Position numbers and translations under genes: made by a program. A stretch of 64,000 nucleotides of DNA from Eutypella sp. D-1 (lineage: Eukaryota > Ascomycota > Sordariomycetes > Xylariales > Diatrypaceae). The notes under the pieces are model-generated. The model was not told where the DNA came from. It was given only the letters and a program-made list of their open reading frames with translations, and did not search any database. Of this stretch, positions 21,770 through 34,035 are shown one piece after another (position 1 is the first letter of the stretch; each line of letters begins with the position of its first letter). The stretch covers positions 868,001 through 932,000 of the forward strand of contig JAJTTP010000011.1 of NCBI GenBank assembly GCA_023313575.1, given 5' to 3'.

Positions 21770-22984
21770 ATGGAGGACACAGCAATGGACGACGCACCGC
21801 CTAACACGACGCCGCCATCGCCCTCGGCTTCCGTTTCCGGCGATGCCAACGCCGACACCGCCTACGTACCTCCGTCCGTCGACCGGGCGGCCACATTATC
21901 AGGGGCGTCGCACACGTACTTCACCCCCGTGCCGCCGGTCCTCTTACCACCCGCCTCCGCGCCGGAGCAGGCGGGCCCGCCGTGCGTGCTGGGCGTGGAC
22001 GAGGCTGGGCGCGGCCCCGTCCTAGGCCCCATGGTCTACGGGGTATTCTACCTACCGGCGGAGCTATCGACGCCGCTGCTGAAAGAGCGCCACCGCTTCG
22101 ACGACAGCAAGGTCCTGACGCCCGCCGTGCGCGAGCAGCTAATGCGGGAACTATGCGCCTCCCCTGAGCTCCCCTCCCCCTCCTCCTCCACCGACACTAA
22201 CACCAACACCCCCGAACCGACGCTGCGCACACACGCAGGCTTCGCGACGTGCTCGCTGTCCGCGCAGGCGATATCCGCAGGGATGCAGCGGGCGGGCGGG
22301 TCAGGGCGTGCGTACAACCTGAACGCGCAGGCTTTGGATGCGACGGTGTCGCTGATCCGGGGCGTGGTGGAGCGCGGGGTCAACGTGCGCGAGATCTACG
22401 TGGATACCGTGGGACCCCCCGCGACGCACCAGGCCCGCCTCGCCCGCGCGTTTCCCGCCGCCCGCGTCATCGTCGCCAAGAAGGCCGACTCTATCTACCC
22501 CTGCGTCAGCGCCGCCAGTGTCTGCGCCAAGGTCACCCGCGACGCCGCCCTCGACGTCCTTTACGCTGGTCGCCTCGCCGCTTCCGCTTCCGCGGCTGGC
22601 AAGAAGAGGAAGAGGGGGGACGCTGGCGGAGAGGGGGGCGGTGATGGGGATGAGAAAGACGATGAGGAGGAGGAGAAGAAGAAGGAAGAAGAGCCCGGCT
22701 GGGGCTCCGGATACCCGTCCGACGCGCGCTGCACGGCCTGGCTGCGGCGGAACATGCACCCGCTGTTCGGGTGGGGGCCGGAGTGCCGGTTCAGTTGGGG
22801 TACGGCGCGGGATATGCTGGAGGGCAAGGGCGGGGTACGGGTGGAGTGGCCCGAGGCGGCGGACGACGACGATGGTGAGGCTGCTAATGCCCGACTGACC
22901 GATTTTTTTGGCGCCGACCCCGCGGATGCCGACGATGAGCTCGGCGCCTGGTTCGGCGCCCCTGTGGGCGTGGAGGCGTTCTGA
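21770..22984 (+). CDS. RNH201: Ribonuclease H2 catalytic subunit A
   Basis: Single exon, 404 residues, starting at the first ATG of the frame. The catalytic motif VDEAGRGPVLGPMVYG gives Asp77 and Glu78; further active-site positions are in FDDSKVL, YVDTVGP and SAASVCAKVTRD. The C-terminal GWGSGYPSDARCTAWL matches the family. RNase H2 removes ribonucleotides embedded in DNA and RNA from RNA:DNA hybrids in the nucleus, as a trimer with subunits B and C. Between the catalytic core and GSGYPSD there is a Lys/Glu/Asp/Gly-rich insertion of about 35 residues with a KKRKR patch. The N-terminal 70 residues are Pro/Ala-rich and probably disordered. Confidence 0.95.
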   Translation: MEDTAMDDAPPNTTPPSPSASVSGDANADTAYVPPSVDRAATLSGASHTYFTPVPPVLLPPASAPEQAGPPCVLGVDEAGRGPVLGPMVYGVFYLPAELSTPLLKERHRFDDSKVLTPAVREQLMRELCASPELPSPSSSTDTNTNTPEPTLRTHAGFATCSLSAQAISAGMQRAGGSGRAYNLNAQALDATVSLIRGVVERGVNVREIYVDTVGPPATHQARLARAFPAARVIVAKKADSIYPCVSAASVCAKVTRDAALDVLYAGRLAASASAAGKKRKRGDAGGEGGGDGDEKDDEEEEKKKEEEPGWGSGYPSDARCTAWLRRNMHPLFGWGPECRFSWGTARDMLEGKGGVRVEWPEAADDDDGEAANARLTDFFGADPADADDELGAWFGAPVGVEAF

Positions 22985-23738
22985 TCTATTCCACTGACAC
23001 CACTGCTAGTCCCCAATCCCCATCCCATGCGTTCCATCACTGTGGATCTGCAATATGTAATTACTCACCTACCTACATACCTACCTATTTTGCATATGGC
23101 TTAGGCGTTCAGGATAATAGCGTGGGAAAGAAAGGGGCTATACATACTATACTAGTACAATAGAGCATTTGTATATATATAACTGCTTGCCTGCCTGCCT
23201 GCCTGCCTGCCTGCCCGCCGCACACTTCATGCCTACTACTGACCCAATCAAGTAAACATATTCCACGAAGGTCGACTTGACTTCACAGACTGACAAACGA
23301 TCAATACCTATGTGAGTAAGCCCCGTGGGCTGCCTGCCTGCCTGCCTGATACAACTACGTTACACCGACATCCGTCCGTCCATACAAAAGAAAACAATAA
23401 GAATAAAAATAAAATACCAGGAAGGAGGAGGGCTGCGGCGCGTGCAGAGAGCTGCTGACTTGTTCCATCCTGTCCCACCTAGAACCAACCACCAGCCCCC
23501 ATCTTTCCCCCCCATCACTTTATCTTCCACCTTCTCCCCGCTCCCCTATCCACCCACCGCGCACAGCCTCCTGATCCGTCTTTCCGACCATACGCCCTTC
23601 AAGCATGGCGGGGGATTATGTGTTTGTGTGTGTACATAAACGCTGGAGGAAAACAAAAGCTATAACTGCCCGCCGCCCTACGCCTCTTCCCCCCTCTCCC
23701 CCCCTCTCTTCCTCTTTTACTTTACTCTTTCTTTCTTA
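22985..23738. other. Intergenic with TGCC microsatellites
   Basis: Two tracts of the tetranucleotide CTGC/TGCC lie at about 23184-23219 and 23330-23348. No gene is seen; it spans the 3' ends of RNH201 and SEY1. Confidence 0.6.
23184..23219. repeat. (TGCC)n microsatellite
   Basis: About seven perfect TGCC units. A shorter tract of the same unit lies 110 bp downstream at 23330-23348. Confidence 0.9.
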
Positions 23739-26661
23739 TTAGATATCGTCATCGTCAGCAGCAGAGGGTCCCTTCTTCTTCCCGCGGCTATCAAGGGTAT
23801 CGAGACTGACGTCGCTGTCCTGGCGGCGGTTGGCCGGCACGCCGATAGCCTGGCGGGCCGTCTCGTTGTTCTCGAGGAAGTCGCGGAGCTTCTGCTTGCC
23901 GATGTCGACGCCCTGGCCCCACGCCGCGCTGCTCATCTGCATCATCGGCCCCAGCAGGTTCAGGCTGTACGCGATGTACGTCGCGCCCGCCAGGACGATG
24001 AGAAGCACGAACAGGATCGGGTTGCGCAGAACTACGGGGGTTTGATTAGCCAAATTACGATGTCAGTGGTCGGTTGAGCAGTGGAGGAACACTTACCAGT
24101 CAAGATCTCGTTCCAGCCGAGCGCGAGGAGGATGCCGTAGAAGTACAGCGGAACCTGTGCGACGCCGCCGATGGCGCTGCGCTTGGCCTCGACGTAGACG
24201 CCGTCGGCCGTCTTCTTGAAGCGTACGACGAGGTCCTGGCGCTTGCTCTCGCTCAGCACGGTCATCTCCTCCTCGAGGCTCTTGCCGTCCTCCTCGTCGA
24301 CCCCGCCAATCGGCGCCAGATCGTCCTCGTCCTCCGGCTCCGCGCTGGGGGGCTGATTGCCGATGAAGGCCGGCAGTTCCGGCGGCGCGTACGTCGTCGA
24401 TAGCTTGAACTTGGACAGCAGCGGGATCAGCGTCAGCGTCGACTCCCGGGCCCGCGTATAGATACCCTCAATGTCGTCGGTCGGCCGCCATATCCGCGGC
24501 ACACCGGCCTCGTCGTACCTGAACTTGTCCTCGAAGTTTTCCCGCAGCTTCAGCAGGATGTTGCCCTCCATCACCTCTTCTTCGATCTTCTCCCGCAGGG
24601 CCACCCAGCTCTTGCGCCGTAGACGCCACAGCCCTACGTCTACCTCGTCTTGGCTAGCCTCGAAGCTCTTCGCCCTGTCCGCAAAGCGGCCCTCGGCCTC
24701 CTTCACGATATCAACGAATACCTTCCAGATGCGATCCCAAAGATCCTTCTCCGTGGGGGGCTTCTCGCCGTCCTCCGGGGCACCGTTTCCTCCCCTGCCA
24801 GACCCGAGCTTGTTGAATTCGAGCCCGATGGAGTCCCCGAGCCGTGACTTGACCCAACGCTCGACCCGAGTAGCCAATCTTCGCATCTCGTCCTTGCGCA
24901 GCCTAGCACTGACCTCGTCGAGCTCCTTCTCGAAAAGCGCAAACTGTGACGTGAAGTTTGTCCATGGGACATCCTCGATGAGCAAGCTCTTGGCCTCCTC
25001 CTGGAACCTCTCCAGGGTCTTCTCCTTCTCTTTAGCCACGATCTCAGCAAATTCGTAAGCAGCCCCGGACTTCTGCCCTGACTTGACAGCGCCGGATACG
25101 GCGTCGCTGAATCTGGCTACGCCCGTCTTGTGAGCAGCAGAGAGCTGACCCTGATAGAGGGTCTTTAGCCGTTGGTCGATCTTCGTCTCGAGGTCGCTAC
25201 GCTTTCTCTTGTACACTCCCTTATGGTACCGGCTAGCGTTGACTTCAAACGCCTTGACACACTTAGTCCGGGCTGCGCTTCCAGTGGCACCAAGATCTGG
25301 TAGAACCACGGGCTTGCCCATGCGGGTTGCTTCCGCCTGCTTCTCCTCGAGTGGAGTGATGACCTCGTCGAAGGAGACCAAAACCTCCCTCGAGATCTCG
25401 TCGCAGCGGAACTGCGCCAGAAGCTCCTGCTGGGTGGGGAGGTCCAGATCTTTGTTGTTGACGATCTGGTCCCAGACACCCTCCGCGTAAACGGAGAAGC
25501 CATCGGCGGGGATACGGCGGTGGTACTCAGGCAGGAAGACGCCGCCAGAGAGCTCTTGCTCGCCGTTGTCTCCTTGGCCCTTGGACCTAGGGCTCCCAGC
25601 TATGAATCTCTTTCCTAGCTCCTGCACTTCTGAGACGAACTTCTCGGGCTGTAGGATCTTATGGGGCAGGGCGGCGAAAGCAAAATCGAAGTAGTCTTCT
25701 ATCCGCGAGGTCTCCATGCCCTGGGGCTTCGAGATCGAGGACCAGATTTTCGTAAGATCCTGCACCAGGGTATTTCGGAGATTCGATAGGGGAGTGTGGC
25801 CAATATGGTCACGGATAACGAAGAAAAGGAGAGATCTCGGAGTGGACCTAGGAAAAGGGGGGGAGGAGAGAGGGTTAGCAAGGTGGATCAGGAAATGATC
25901 TCATAGTCTCTTGGTGTAATAGACATACTGCCTGTCCTTCTGGAAGATCTGAAGATTGACCTCAAAGACGGTCTTCAAGAGACCCATATTGGCGCCTTGG
26001 TACAGGCCTACCTGATGCTCCCAAATGTTGACAATGAGAACCTCGCTGGTGGCTAAGGCGAACAGCGCACTCTTCCTTTCAAAATCCTGGTCCTCTCCCC
26101 GTTCTCGACCATCGGTTCCCTCCACGTCCATGACGAGGATGTTGTCGGCCATAGACCCCCGCTTGTTCTTGGACATCCATATTCCCTTTGTTGTTTGACG
26201 TCGCTCGGCCTCGGACATGACATTGAACTCGGTGCCGAAGAGGTTGTTCAACAGCGTAGACTTTCCGGTAGACTGGGAACCGAAGACGGATATGAGGTGA
26301 TAGTTAAAGCCGGCGTCGACGACGTCGGTCGCTTGAAGGTAACCATTTATGTTGGGACTACGAGATGGCGAGCGTTAATACATAGCTGAACCCAGAAGCT
26401 TCACTTCAACATCGATCTTCAACATCGACCCCAGAATCCCAGAATCCCAGATCCCCAGACCCCCCTAGCCCCTAGACCGCAAGATGGGCATTGCCCGCCA
26501 AGAACTGGGGACATCTCGCAAAACAATAAAAATAAAATAAAATAAAAATGAAGGTATACGAACCTAAACTGCTTATCCTCGTCGATTACTTGGACACCGT
26601 GTTCATATTTCGCGGCGTTCGGCGCATCGCCGACGGAAGCGAAGTGGGCGTTGCCGTTCAT
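23739..26661 (-). CDS. SEY1: Sey1, dynamin-like GTPase for ER membrane fusion
   Basis: Four exons on the minus strand, 26564-26661, 25929-26357, 24097-25847 and 23739-24031, give 856 residues, a usual Sey1 length. GTPase motifs: P-loop GSQSTGKS at 59-66, G3 DVEGTDG at about 110-116, and the RD-type G4 in [15 protein letters not shown] long helical domain follows. Near the C-terminus are two hydrophobic segments split by intron 3 ([17 protein letters not shown] and [21 protein letters not shown]) that would form the membrane hairpin. The tail is amphipathic and acidic. Sey1/atlastin/RHD3 proteins tether and fuse ER tubules to form three-way junctions. The exon 2-3 junction ([13 protein letters not shown]) falls in a conserved region, which supports the model. 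Confidence 0.95.
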
Positions 26662-28319
26662 GGTGAGGTCGTCGGTGTGGTTGGTATTGGTGTCATTAGC
26701 GGTCGGTTGGTTTTTTGTTTCTCTTCTTTTGCGAGCAAGCGAGCTTGAATACCAAAACCCAAACCCAAAAGAAGGCCAAAAAAAGAAAAGAAGAGAGCAG
26801 AAGAAGAAAAAAAAGTGAAGAAAGAGAAATTAAAGAGATAGAAATCCTCTTCTCGCTACTGTTGTAATAACCAACCCTTTCTCTCTAACTATTCCGAAGG
26901 ATTCAAGGTAGGTAACAATTGCCAGCACTCAGGAGCTCTGACTCGGATATATGCGCACGGGGTTAAGAGGTGTAAGTGCTCAACAAGTTTGGTGGTAAAT
27001 CAATGAAAAAAAAAAGGGTTCAGCAACAGCTTTACAAAATAAAAAGAGAAAAGGTTCCCCCAGTACTTTCAATGTTGGTCAAGATTGTTGTACTTTGTAT
27101 GTATGTAAGTCCCAGGGTTATTGTTAGTTTAGTTTAGATTTGTCGAATACGATAAACCTTTGGTTGGAACTAACAATCTTTCGAGGTTAATAATACCCGT
27201 GGACTTCCTTGGAAAGGTATGCGATGAAAAAGAAAGGGAATAAAAAAAGAAGGTTATGTTATGTCCCTTCTCTTCTCCCCCTTGTCCCTTTTGTCACTTT
27301 ACGAAGTAACCTTGGAAGTATCCTGACTGTGCAAGCTCAAAGCTTATTTATTATATTTGACAGCTCGACAAAATACCACCTGGGCAATTGCGAAAGTAAC
27401 CGGCTTAGCTTTAGCTATCCAGATAAGGTACATAACAAAGCCGCTCCTCATTATGGGGGGGGTACCTGAGCTGAACAGGGGGTAACGAGTCGATCCAGAT
27501 GTCACTTTTTTCGTACTCTTCTTACATAAGTTTCCTCTCCTAGCGTCCCCTTATCACCCGACCACAGCTTCCTATCAGGAGGACATCTAAGTATGTAATG
27601 GAGGTAGGTGCAGAGGTGTTGGGATGGGAAGTAGGAGTTGTCCGGGTGCCACTGTCACATGCACAGACCGCCTTGAATTGTCTTGAATTGCCAGGTGGCC
27701 ACAATCATAATGTACTAAAAGTAAAAGTAGCGATGATGTCAGCCCCGCCTAGCTTCCTGGCTTCCAAAAAAAGTCCCCCCCCCATCTCAGCTGGATCTCG
27801 GGAGAGGTACATAAGTGTGTAGTGTGTACTTAAGCTAAGCAATTTCCACATAGAAGAAGTTGTTTGTACACCCCAGGTTGCCAGGTTGCCAGGTTGCAGT
27901 CGAATTGTCATTGTCTGATTGATTGTCTGTCTCTCCTGCGCGTAATATCCCCCATGCCAACTGGCTAAAAGTCCCGACCCGTACCTATCAGATATGCAGC
28001 AAGCACCCGGGCGGGACATGCATCTCCATAGAGCATCGAGTAGGTGTCAGGCTGGCCGTTATTGGCGGGCAGGGCGACGAATGGGAATGCACCGAGGCGC
28101 CCGCCCAGTGGGAACGCAGCCCATAAGATTGATTTTGATTTGACTGATTTGCTGATTTGCTGATTTGCTCAAGGTTGATTTGATTATCTGGGTATCTAAC
28201 TAGACAGCAAGCAACAGCAGCAGCAGCACCACCACCACCACCATCACCACTGCTTACATTTTCCTTCCCCCCCCCCCCCCCCTCGTGGCGCCAGGAGGCT
28301 CGCTCTACTCTCATGTATT
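26662..28319. other. Intergenic, low-complexity tracts
   Basis: Purine-rich tract near 26760-26840, three CCAGGTTG units at about 27877-27898, three GATTTGCT-type units at about 28143-28169 and a compound CAG/CAC/poly-C tract at the end. No gene is recognised. Contains the SEY1 upstream region. Confidence 0.55.
28207..28282. repeat. Compound (CAG)n-(CAC)n microsatellite and 16-C run
   Basis: CAG and CAC triplets run to about 28251, followed by an uninterrupted run of 16 C at 28267-28282, about 40 bp beyond the UTP7 stop codon. Confidence 0.85.
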
Positions 28320-30479
28320 CTATTCCTTCCTCGCAAATCGCCCCAGTGCCGGGCCGAGGTTGGCCTTGACCTCATCGTGCTGTTTGTCCCTCTTTTCCTG
28401 CCGCTCCTTCCAGATCTCCTCCGCCTTGAGCTTCTTCTCGTCGACCACGTTCCTCTTACGCTGCTTCCGCAGGTATTTGCTGAGCGCGCTGTTCTTGCCC
28501 CGCGCCTTGTTCCGGATCTCCGTCTCCACGTCCACCGGCTTCGCATCGAGGTCCCTCTCGGCCTGCCGCTCCTTCCAGATCTCCTCCGCCTTGAGCTTCT
28601 TCTCGTCGACCACGTTCCTCTTACGCTGCTTCCGCAGGTATTTGCTGAGCGCGCTGTTCTTGCCCCGCGCCTTGTTCCGGATCTCCGTCTCCACGTCCAC
28701 CGGCTTCGCATCGAGGTCCCTCTCGGCCTGCCGCTGCCGCTCCGACCGCAGGTCGACGTTGCCGATGAAGTTGGGGTCCAGCGCGATCATCTCCGGCTGT
28801 AGCTTATTCAGGAGCGTCTTGACTTCCGTCTCCTGCCTCTGCTTGGTGGTCTCGAAGGGGTTGACTTCGAGCGCGTCGAAATTAGGCTCTCCAGCGCCAG
28901 GCACTATGATCGAGGAGAAGCCCGAGTCGTGGGAGATTCCCAGTAGATCCTCGTACGGGCACCAGCGGACCCTCTCGGCCCTGTGACCCTCCCTGCCCCA
29001 GTTCATGTATGGGCTTTGAACCTTCTCCTGTTCGTCCCTGTGCTTCACGAACAGGTCCTTCCATATCGTTGTTTGGGTACCCCAACCTACTGCTGTGAGA
29101 TTCCGGTCCGATATAGCCAGAGACGAAGCTGGCTGTCGCGTGAAGTAGCTATTCACTTCTCGGAACATGCGAATGTCCCACCTGGTTTAATTGTCAGTCA
29201 ATATTCGCAAATAAGGTCTGGTGGGGCCCGTACACTGCCATCTTCCGTTCTTGACCCGCTGTGACCATGTAACGGCCCTCCCGGTCAACAGCTAGAGACC
29301 GGACCGGGCCTTTGTGCGCGAGTAATTTCACCAAGGGTTCTATTTTAAATTCCTATCAGTAAATAGACTACCAAAAAGGGATGGGGTCTTGGCTCACCCG
29401 TAGTAGTTGGCGACCATAATGTGATGGTTCCATTTTGATGTCCACACTGAGATTATGTCAATACGCTTCGTCGGATAAAACAAAAATATGAGGGTCCGCC
29501 CGTACATGTAAGACAGCATTATAGGGGTTCTGCGTGAAGGAAACCGGTGGCCCGAGCTTCGTGGGGATTTCGCTAACGAGTTGGCCGGTCGAGACGTCTT
29601 GATATTTGAGAAAACCGGACAACCCCTATGCACGGTATCAGTACGATACAAGTGTCTCTCCAGAATGCATAGAGTTTGATTTCACCTACAAGAGTTGCCA
29701 GGAGGTAATGATATGGGAGATACTCCATATGTGAGACCTCACGGTGTTTCTTTAGAACGTGAAGTTCTACTCCTTGTCGGTCGTATATGTAAACGTATTT
29801 CTTCTGGGACACAGCGAAAAACTGTTCTGAATGTAACCACCGTATGTCGCGCACCGTCTCGCCGAGCTGCAATTCGCATCCGAGCTTGCCTGTCCTCCAC
29901 TGCCAGATGTCAGTATGGCCGGTTGCCGCGAATTTCATATTCATATTCGAGGAATCAGATTCGGCCTACATCCATGGCCGCAACATGGCCCTTTCGTCCC
30001 GCCAGCAACAAATCCCTACCATTCCTCGAATATTCGGCGAAGTAAGGGCCTAGCTTATCGGTGAGATTGAGCTCGAAGCGCTTCTTGGCGGTCTCGACGG
30101 AGACGTTCTCTTGTATATCATCCTGGGCGACCTTGTAGGTCTTCTCCAATTCATGCTCAGGTTCGAGGAAGCCGGCGGTGTTCTCGAGGAGCACCTCGGC
30201 GTCCTTGGCTCTTACGGCGGCGGATTTGTACTTGTGCTCGAGATTGCTTAGATTCCTCCGTAGCTTCTTATCCCTGATACCCTTCGTGTCTATCTTGGAA
30301 CCACGACCATACTCTCGCTGGGCCTCCTTGGCGCGCCGTCGTCTTATTCGTTCGTGTTTGGGGACAAGCTCTGTTCTGGCGTTTTTGACGAGGAGCACGC
30401 CATTGTCGTGATCAGCATCGGGGAGGTTGTCTCGGGGATTGTCGTGGACGGTCGCGACGTCTGTATCTACCTCCATCAT
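28320..30479 (-). CDS. UTP7: Utp7, U3 snoRNP/SSU processome WD-repeat protein (WDR46/BING4)
   Basis: Six exons on the minus strand: 29970-30479, 29690-29899, 29506-29625, 29398-29446, 29234-29339 and 28320-29181; 618 residues. The N-terminus is basic ([20 protein letters not shown]). Blades follow: [81 protein letters not shown], and [12 protein letters not shown] with [14 protein letters not shown]. These are distinctive for Utp7. The BING4 C-terminal region precedes a charged tail. The protein works in the small-subunit processome during 18S rRNA maturation in the nucleolus. Residues 484-538 and 539-593 are an exact 55-residue duplication. The exon 2 donor could be shifted by 4 bases. The gene is divergent from TSR1. 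Confidence 0.93.
28398..28727 (-). repeat. Exact 165-bp tandem duplication inside UTP7
   Basis: Units 28398-28562 and 28563-28727 look base-for-base identical and keep frame (55 codons each). The encoded unit starts [15 protein letters not shown] and ends EIWKERQ. The first bases of a third unit occur just beyond 28728. Confidence 0.95.
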
Positions 30480-31102
30480 TAAATTACAGCAAGTTGTTGA
30501 ATGTATGATAGGAGGTGTTGTTCGTGGAATTTAACAGATTGGTAGTAGGTAGGCTCGTTGATATTGTTGCTTCTACTACCTAAGTACTCTAATCTAAGCC
30601 TACATATACCCGACATAGTAAACTCGTTACCTAGCAGTACTTCCTGATCGGCCAAAATTTCCTGCCAAGAAACAGTCAAATCGCTTTATCAGTCACTATC
30701 AGCTTCTATCGATAAGGATAAGCTTTCACTAGTGCATTGGCCCACTAAAAAGTTTCTTATCAGAGAGAACGGAAAGACAGGGGCGCTAAATCTGTAAGTG
30801 GGTAATTACAAGCTTGTCCCGCCAGCCCGCACACCTTAGCAAAGGGATAAACGATAAACTGCTATCGATTAACTAAAAATGCCCCTCCAAAAAACCCCTG
30901 GGGGCTCCCTCGGGGTTCCCTCTACATGCATCTCAATATCCAAGTAAATTCAACACCCGGACAGCAGCGTTCATACCCAAGCCCAGATATCACCCACATA
31001 TCCCCAGAATTCTATGAATGTTTTTTAATTGAGTTACATTAAACAGTCACATCCAACCTGGCTTCACTTCCTTTCAGATTCAAGGCAGGGGGCGACGGTA
31101 AG
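30480..31102. promoter_or_regulatory. Divergent promoter of UTP7 and TSR1
   Basis: 623 bp shared upstream region of two ribosome-biogenesis genes. ATCGAT occurs twice in similar context (about 30707 and 30864) and several GATAA motifs lie near 30710-30855. Poly-C/G patches with CCCCT lie near 30883-30920. These are candidate shared control sites; no function is shown. Confidence 0.4.
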
Positions 31103-33629
31103 ATGCCTTCGGCCGTGACTCACTCCCACCGGCCCACCACCAAGGTGTCCCACAAAGCCTTCAAGTCCAAGAAGGCTACCAAGGGTGCATTGAGGGATGA
31201 AGCCAAGGGTAAGTCTTGATTAATAAGATTATAGCATTATATGATTATAAAAGTGTCATTTTCAACTACTAAGACCAAGTTGTCTACCTACCTTAGGCAA
31301 GGTTCCCAGTGAACGGGGACAACGAAAGACGCCTCACCAACAAGTCATGTCCAAGATAGCCCGTCGCAACCAGGCGAAGCAACGCCAGATCGCCAAGCAT
31401 AAGGAACACCAGAAAGAGACTTCCGTATTCGCCGGACGAGATGGTGCCCCTCGAATCGTCGCCGTCGTTCCTCTTTGCGCCGACGCCGACGTTCCTTCCG
31501 CTATCAAGAGCCTCAATGGCAGTCTTGATATCGATTCCGAAGTCTCAGATACCACCTTCAGAGTCAACGTCGATCGCTTCAAGCAAAAGCTTCAATATAT
31601 TCCCCTGGCCAAGGATCTAACGGCCTGTATGGATGCTGCCAGGGTAGCCGATTACGTAGTCTTCGTCCTGTCCGCAGAGGTCGAGGTTGACCCACTAGGC
31701 GAACTGATCATCCGGGGCATCGAGAACCAGGGAATGTCCACACTATTCACAGTTGTACAGCACCTAGAAAAGATACAACCGGCCAAGGCACGCCCAGACG
31801 TTGTCAAATCCCTGGTCTCATTCATGACGCACTTCCACCCCGGTCAGGAGAAGGTCTACAGTCTTGATTCGAGGCAAGAATGTTCCAATTTAATGCGGTC
31901 GCTCTGCAGCACTACGCCCAAAGGAGTAAATTGGAGGGACCAGAGATCCTGGATGCTCGTCGACGAGGTTCAATGGCCCACGTCCGAATCGGGCGCGACC
32001 GTCTTGACCGGTGTTGTTCGAGGCAAGGGTCTCAAGGCCGACAGGTTGGTGCATGTCGGGGATTGGGGCACATTCCAAATCGAGAAGATAACAGCTGCAC
32101 CGCTACCTACGCAACGGAGGAAAGGCGACGGTATGACCGTTGACGAGGTCGAGACAGAAAACATATTAGAAGCTCCCGACGAGGATCAAGACGATCTGGA
32201 AGAACTAGCCCCAGAAGAAGCAGTCATGAACGATGTCGACGGTGATATCGATACCCAATCCGTCGTCCCGAACAAAAAAGGTGTACTCCTAGACGACCAC
32301 CATTACTTCTCAGAAGACGAACCGGAAGAATACACCAGGCCCAAAAAGTTACCGAAGGGAACGTCGTCTTACCAGGCGGCCTGGTTCCTGGATGATGTCT
32401 CGGATTCCGATTCCGATATGGACGACGAGATGGAAGATGTTGTGGACGAACCCGATACAGCGGCTCCTGAGGACGGCATGGAAGGCGTTGCTGGCCCTGA
32501 GCCGACAGAAGGCGCCATGTCAGAATACCCACAATCGGAGATGTTCGTCGAGCCGAACGAGGACGAAGACGCTCAGGGGCTGGAGGCGTATCGGGCACGG
32601 AAACGCGACGAGGCAGAAGATGACAAGGAGTTCCCAGACGAAATCGAACTCCACCCCCATGTTCTCGCGCGAGAGCGGCTTGCTAAATACAGGGGTTTGA
32701 AGAGTCTGAGGACGAGTCCCTGGAACGAGGAGGAAGACCGGCCGTACCAGCCCGAGGAGTGGTCGCGGTTACTACAAATCTCCAACTACCAGTCCTCGCG
32801 CAACCACGCGATGAAGGAGGCTCTCCTCGGCGGGGTTGCGCCCGGCACGAGGGTTCACGTGCACCTGAAGGGCGTCCCGGCGGAACTGGAGAAGTCACAC
32901 AGCGCCTCGCATCCCGTGACGCTGTTCTCGCTGCTGCGGCACGAGAACAAGAAGACCGCGCTGAACTTCGACATCGTCCACAAGGAGGACTACGAGAAGT
33001 CGATCAAGGCCAAGGAGGAGCTCATCATGCAGTGCGGGCCCCGGCGCTTCGTCATCAACCCCCTGTTCTCGCTCACCGGAAACACCGAGAATGACGTACA
33101 CAAGTACTGCCGGTACCTGCACCCGGGGCAGTCGGCGATCGCGTCGTTCATGGGACCCATCACGTGGGGCGCGGTGCCGGCGCTCTTCTTCAAGCGCACC
33201 ATCCCCTCAGCCGACGGCGATGATGACACCACCAGCGAGCCCCCGCTGCAACTAGTAGCAACAGGGACGGCGCGGGCGCCGTCGACGTCGCGGGTGGTGG
33301 CCAAGCGGGTGATCCTAACAGGCCACCCGTACCACATCCACAAGAAGGTGGTGACGATCCGGTACATGTTCTTCAACCGGGAGGACGTGGAGTGGTTCAA
33401 GGCGCTGCCGCTGTGGACGCGGCGCGGGCGCACCGGCCACGTCAAGGAGGCCCTCGGCACCCACGGCTACTTCAAGGCCACCTTCGACGGCCGCATCAAC
33501 CCCCAGGACAGCATCGGTGTCAGCCTCTACAAGCGCGTGTGGCCCCGCCCCGCGAGGCCCCTCGCCGGTCCCCTGCTGCTGGAGGACACCGCTGCTGTGG
33601 CTGGGACCGAGGACGAGGTCATGGCTTAG
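31103..33629 (+). CDS. TSR1: Tsr1, GTPase-like 40S ribosome biogenesis factor
   Basis: Two exons, 31103-31208 and 31297-33629, give 812 residues (yeast 788). Exon 1 encodes the conserved N-terminus THSHRPTTKVSHKAFKSKKATKG. The split Gly codon and the following KVPSERGQRKTPHQQVMSK match the family. A Bms1/Tsr1-type GTPase-like fold follows, lacking canonical nucleotide-binding motifs, then the AARP2CN region and an acidic linker (about 340-470, DDEMEDVVDEP). The C-terminal RIBIOP-type domain runs from about 480 to 790, with GTRVHVHLKGVP and a GHPYHIHKKVVTIRYMFF motif. Tsr1 is a late cytoplasmic pre-40S factor that blocks premature subunit joining. Confidence 0.95.
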
Positions 33630-34035
33630 AGAGGAGATTAGGGTCGCTAGTCATGATTACAAGTCACCCGGGTAACGGAGAGATGAATGGGACGTTACGA
33701 GTTACGTATATACCTTTAGGTAGGTGCTTGGCGCCATGTCAGGGATATGAAAAGCAAGCATTTGATCATTGTCATCTGTTCTTTTTCGAAAGAGTGTAGC
33801 GATGTAGACCTTGTCGCTATCAGTGAGCCTCGCGTGTTATCACTACGTAGTAGATCGTCCTACCTATTTGTGTGTGAATGAGTTGGAGAAAATACTATTG
33901 CAGGGCATCGACCGAATAAACGAGAATAGTAGCAAGTTTTTAATTTTTTAAAATAAAAAAGACCAGAGACAAAAAGCGAAGGAAAAAAAAACCAGATGAG
34001 GGAAAAAAGTTGATAAAAAAGTTAAAAGAAAGGTG
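33630..34035. other. Intergenic, TSR1 3' flank
   Basis: AT-rich with several A-runs; the part next to the tRNA gene provides its Pol III terminator. No ORF of note. Confidence 0.55.
34015..34020 (-). terminator. Pol III terminator of tRNA-Asp
   Basis: Run of six T on the minus strand 16 bp beyond the mature tRNA 3' end; a shorter TTTT lies at 34024-34027. Confidence 0.6.
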
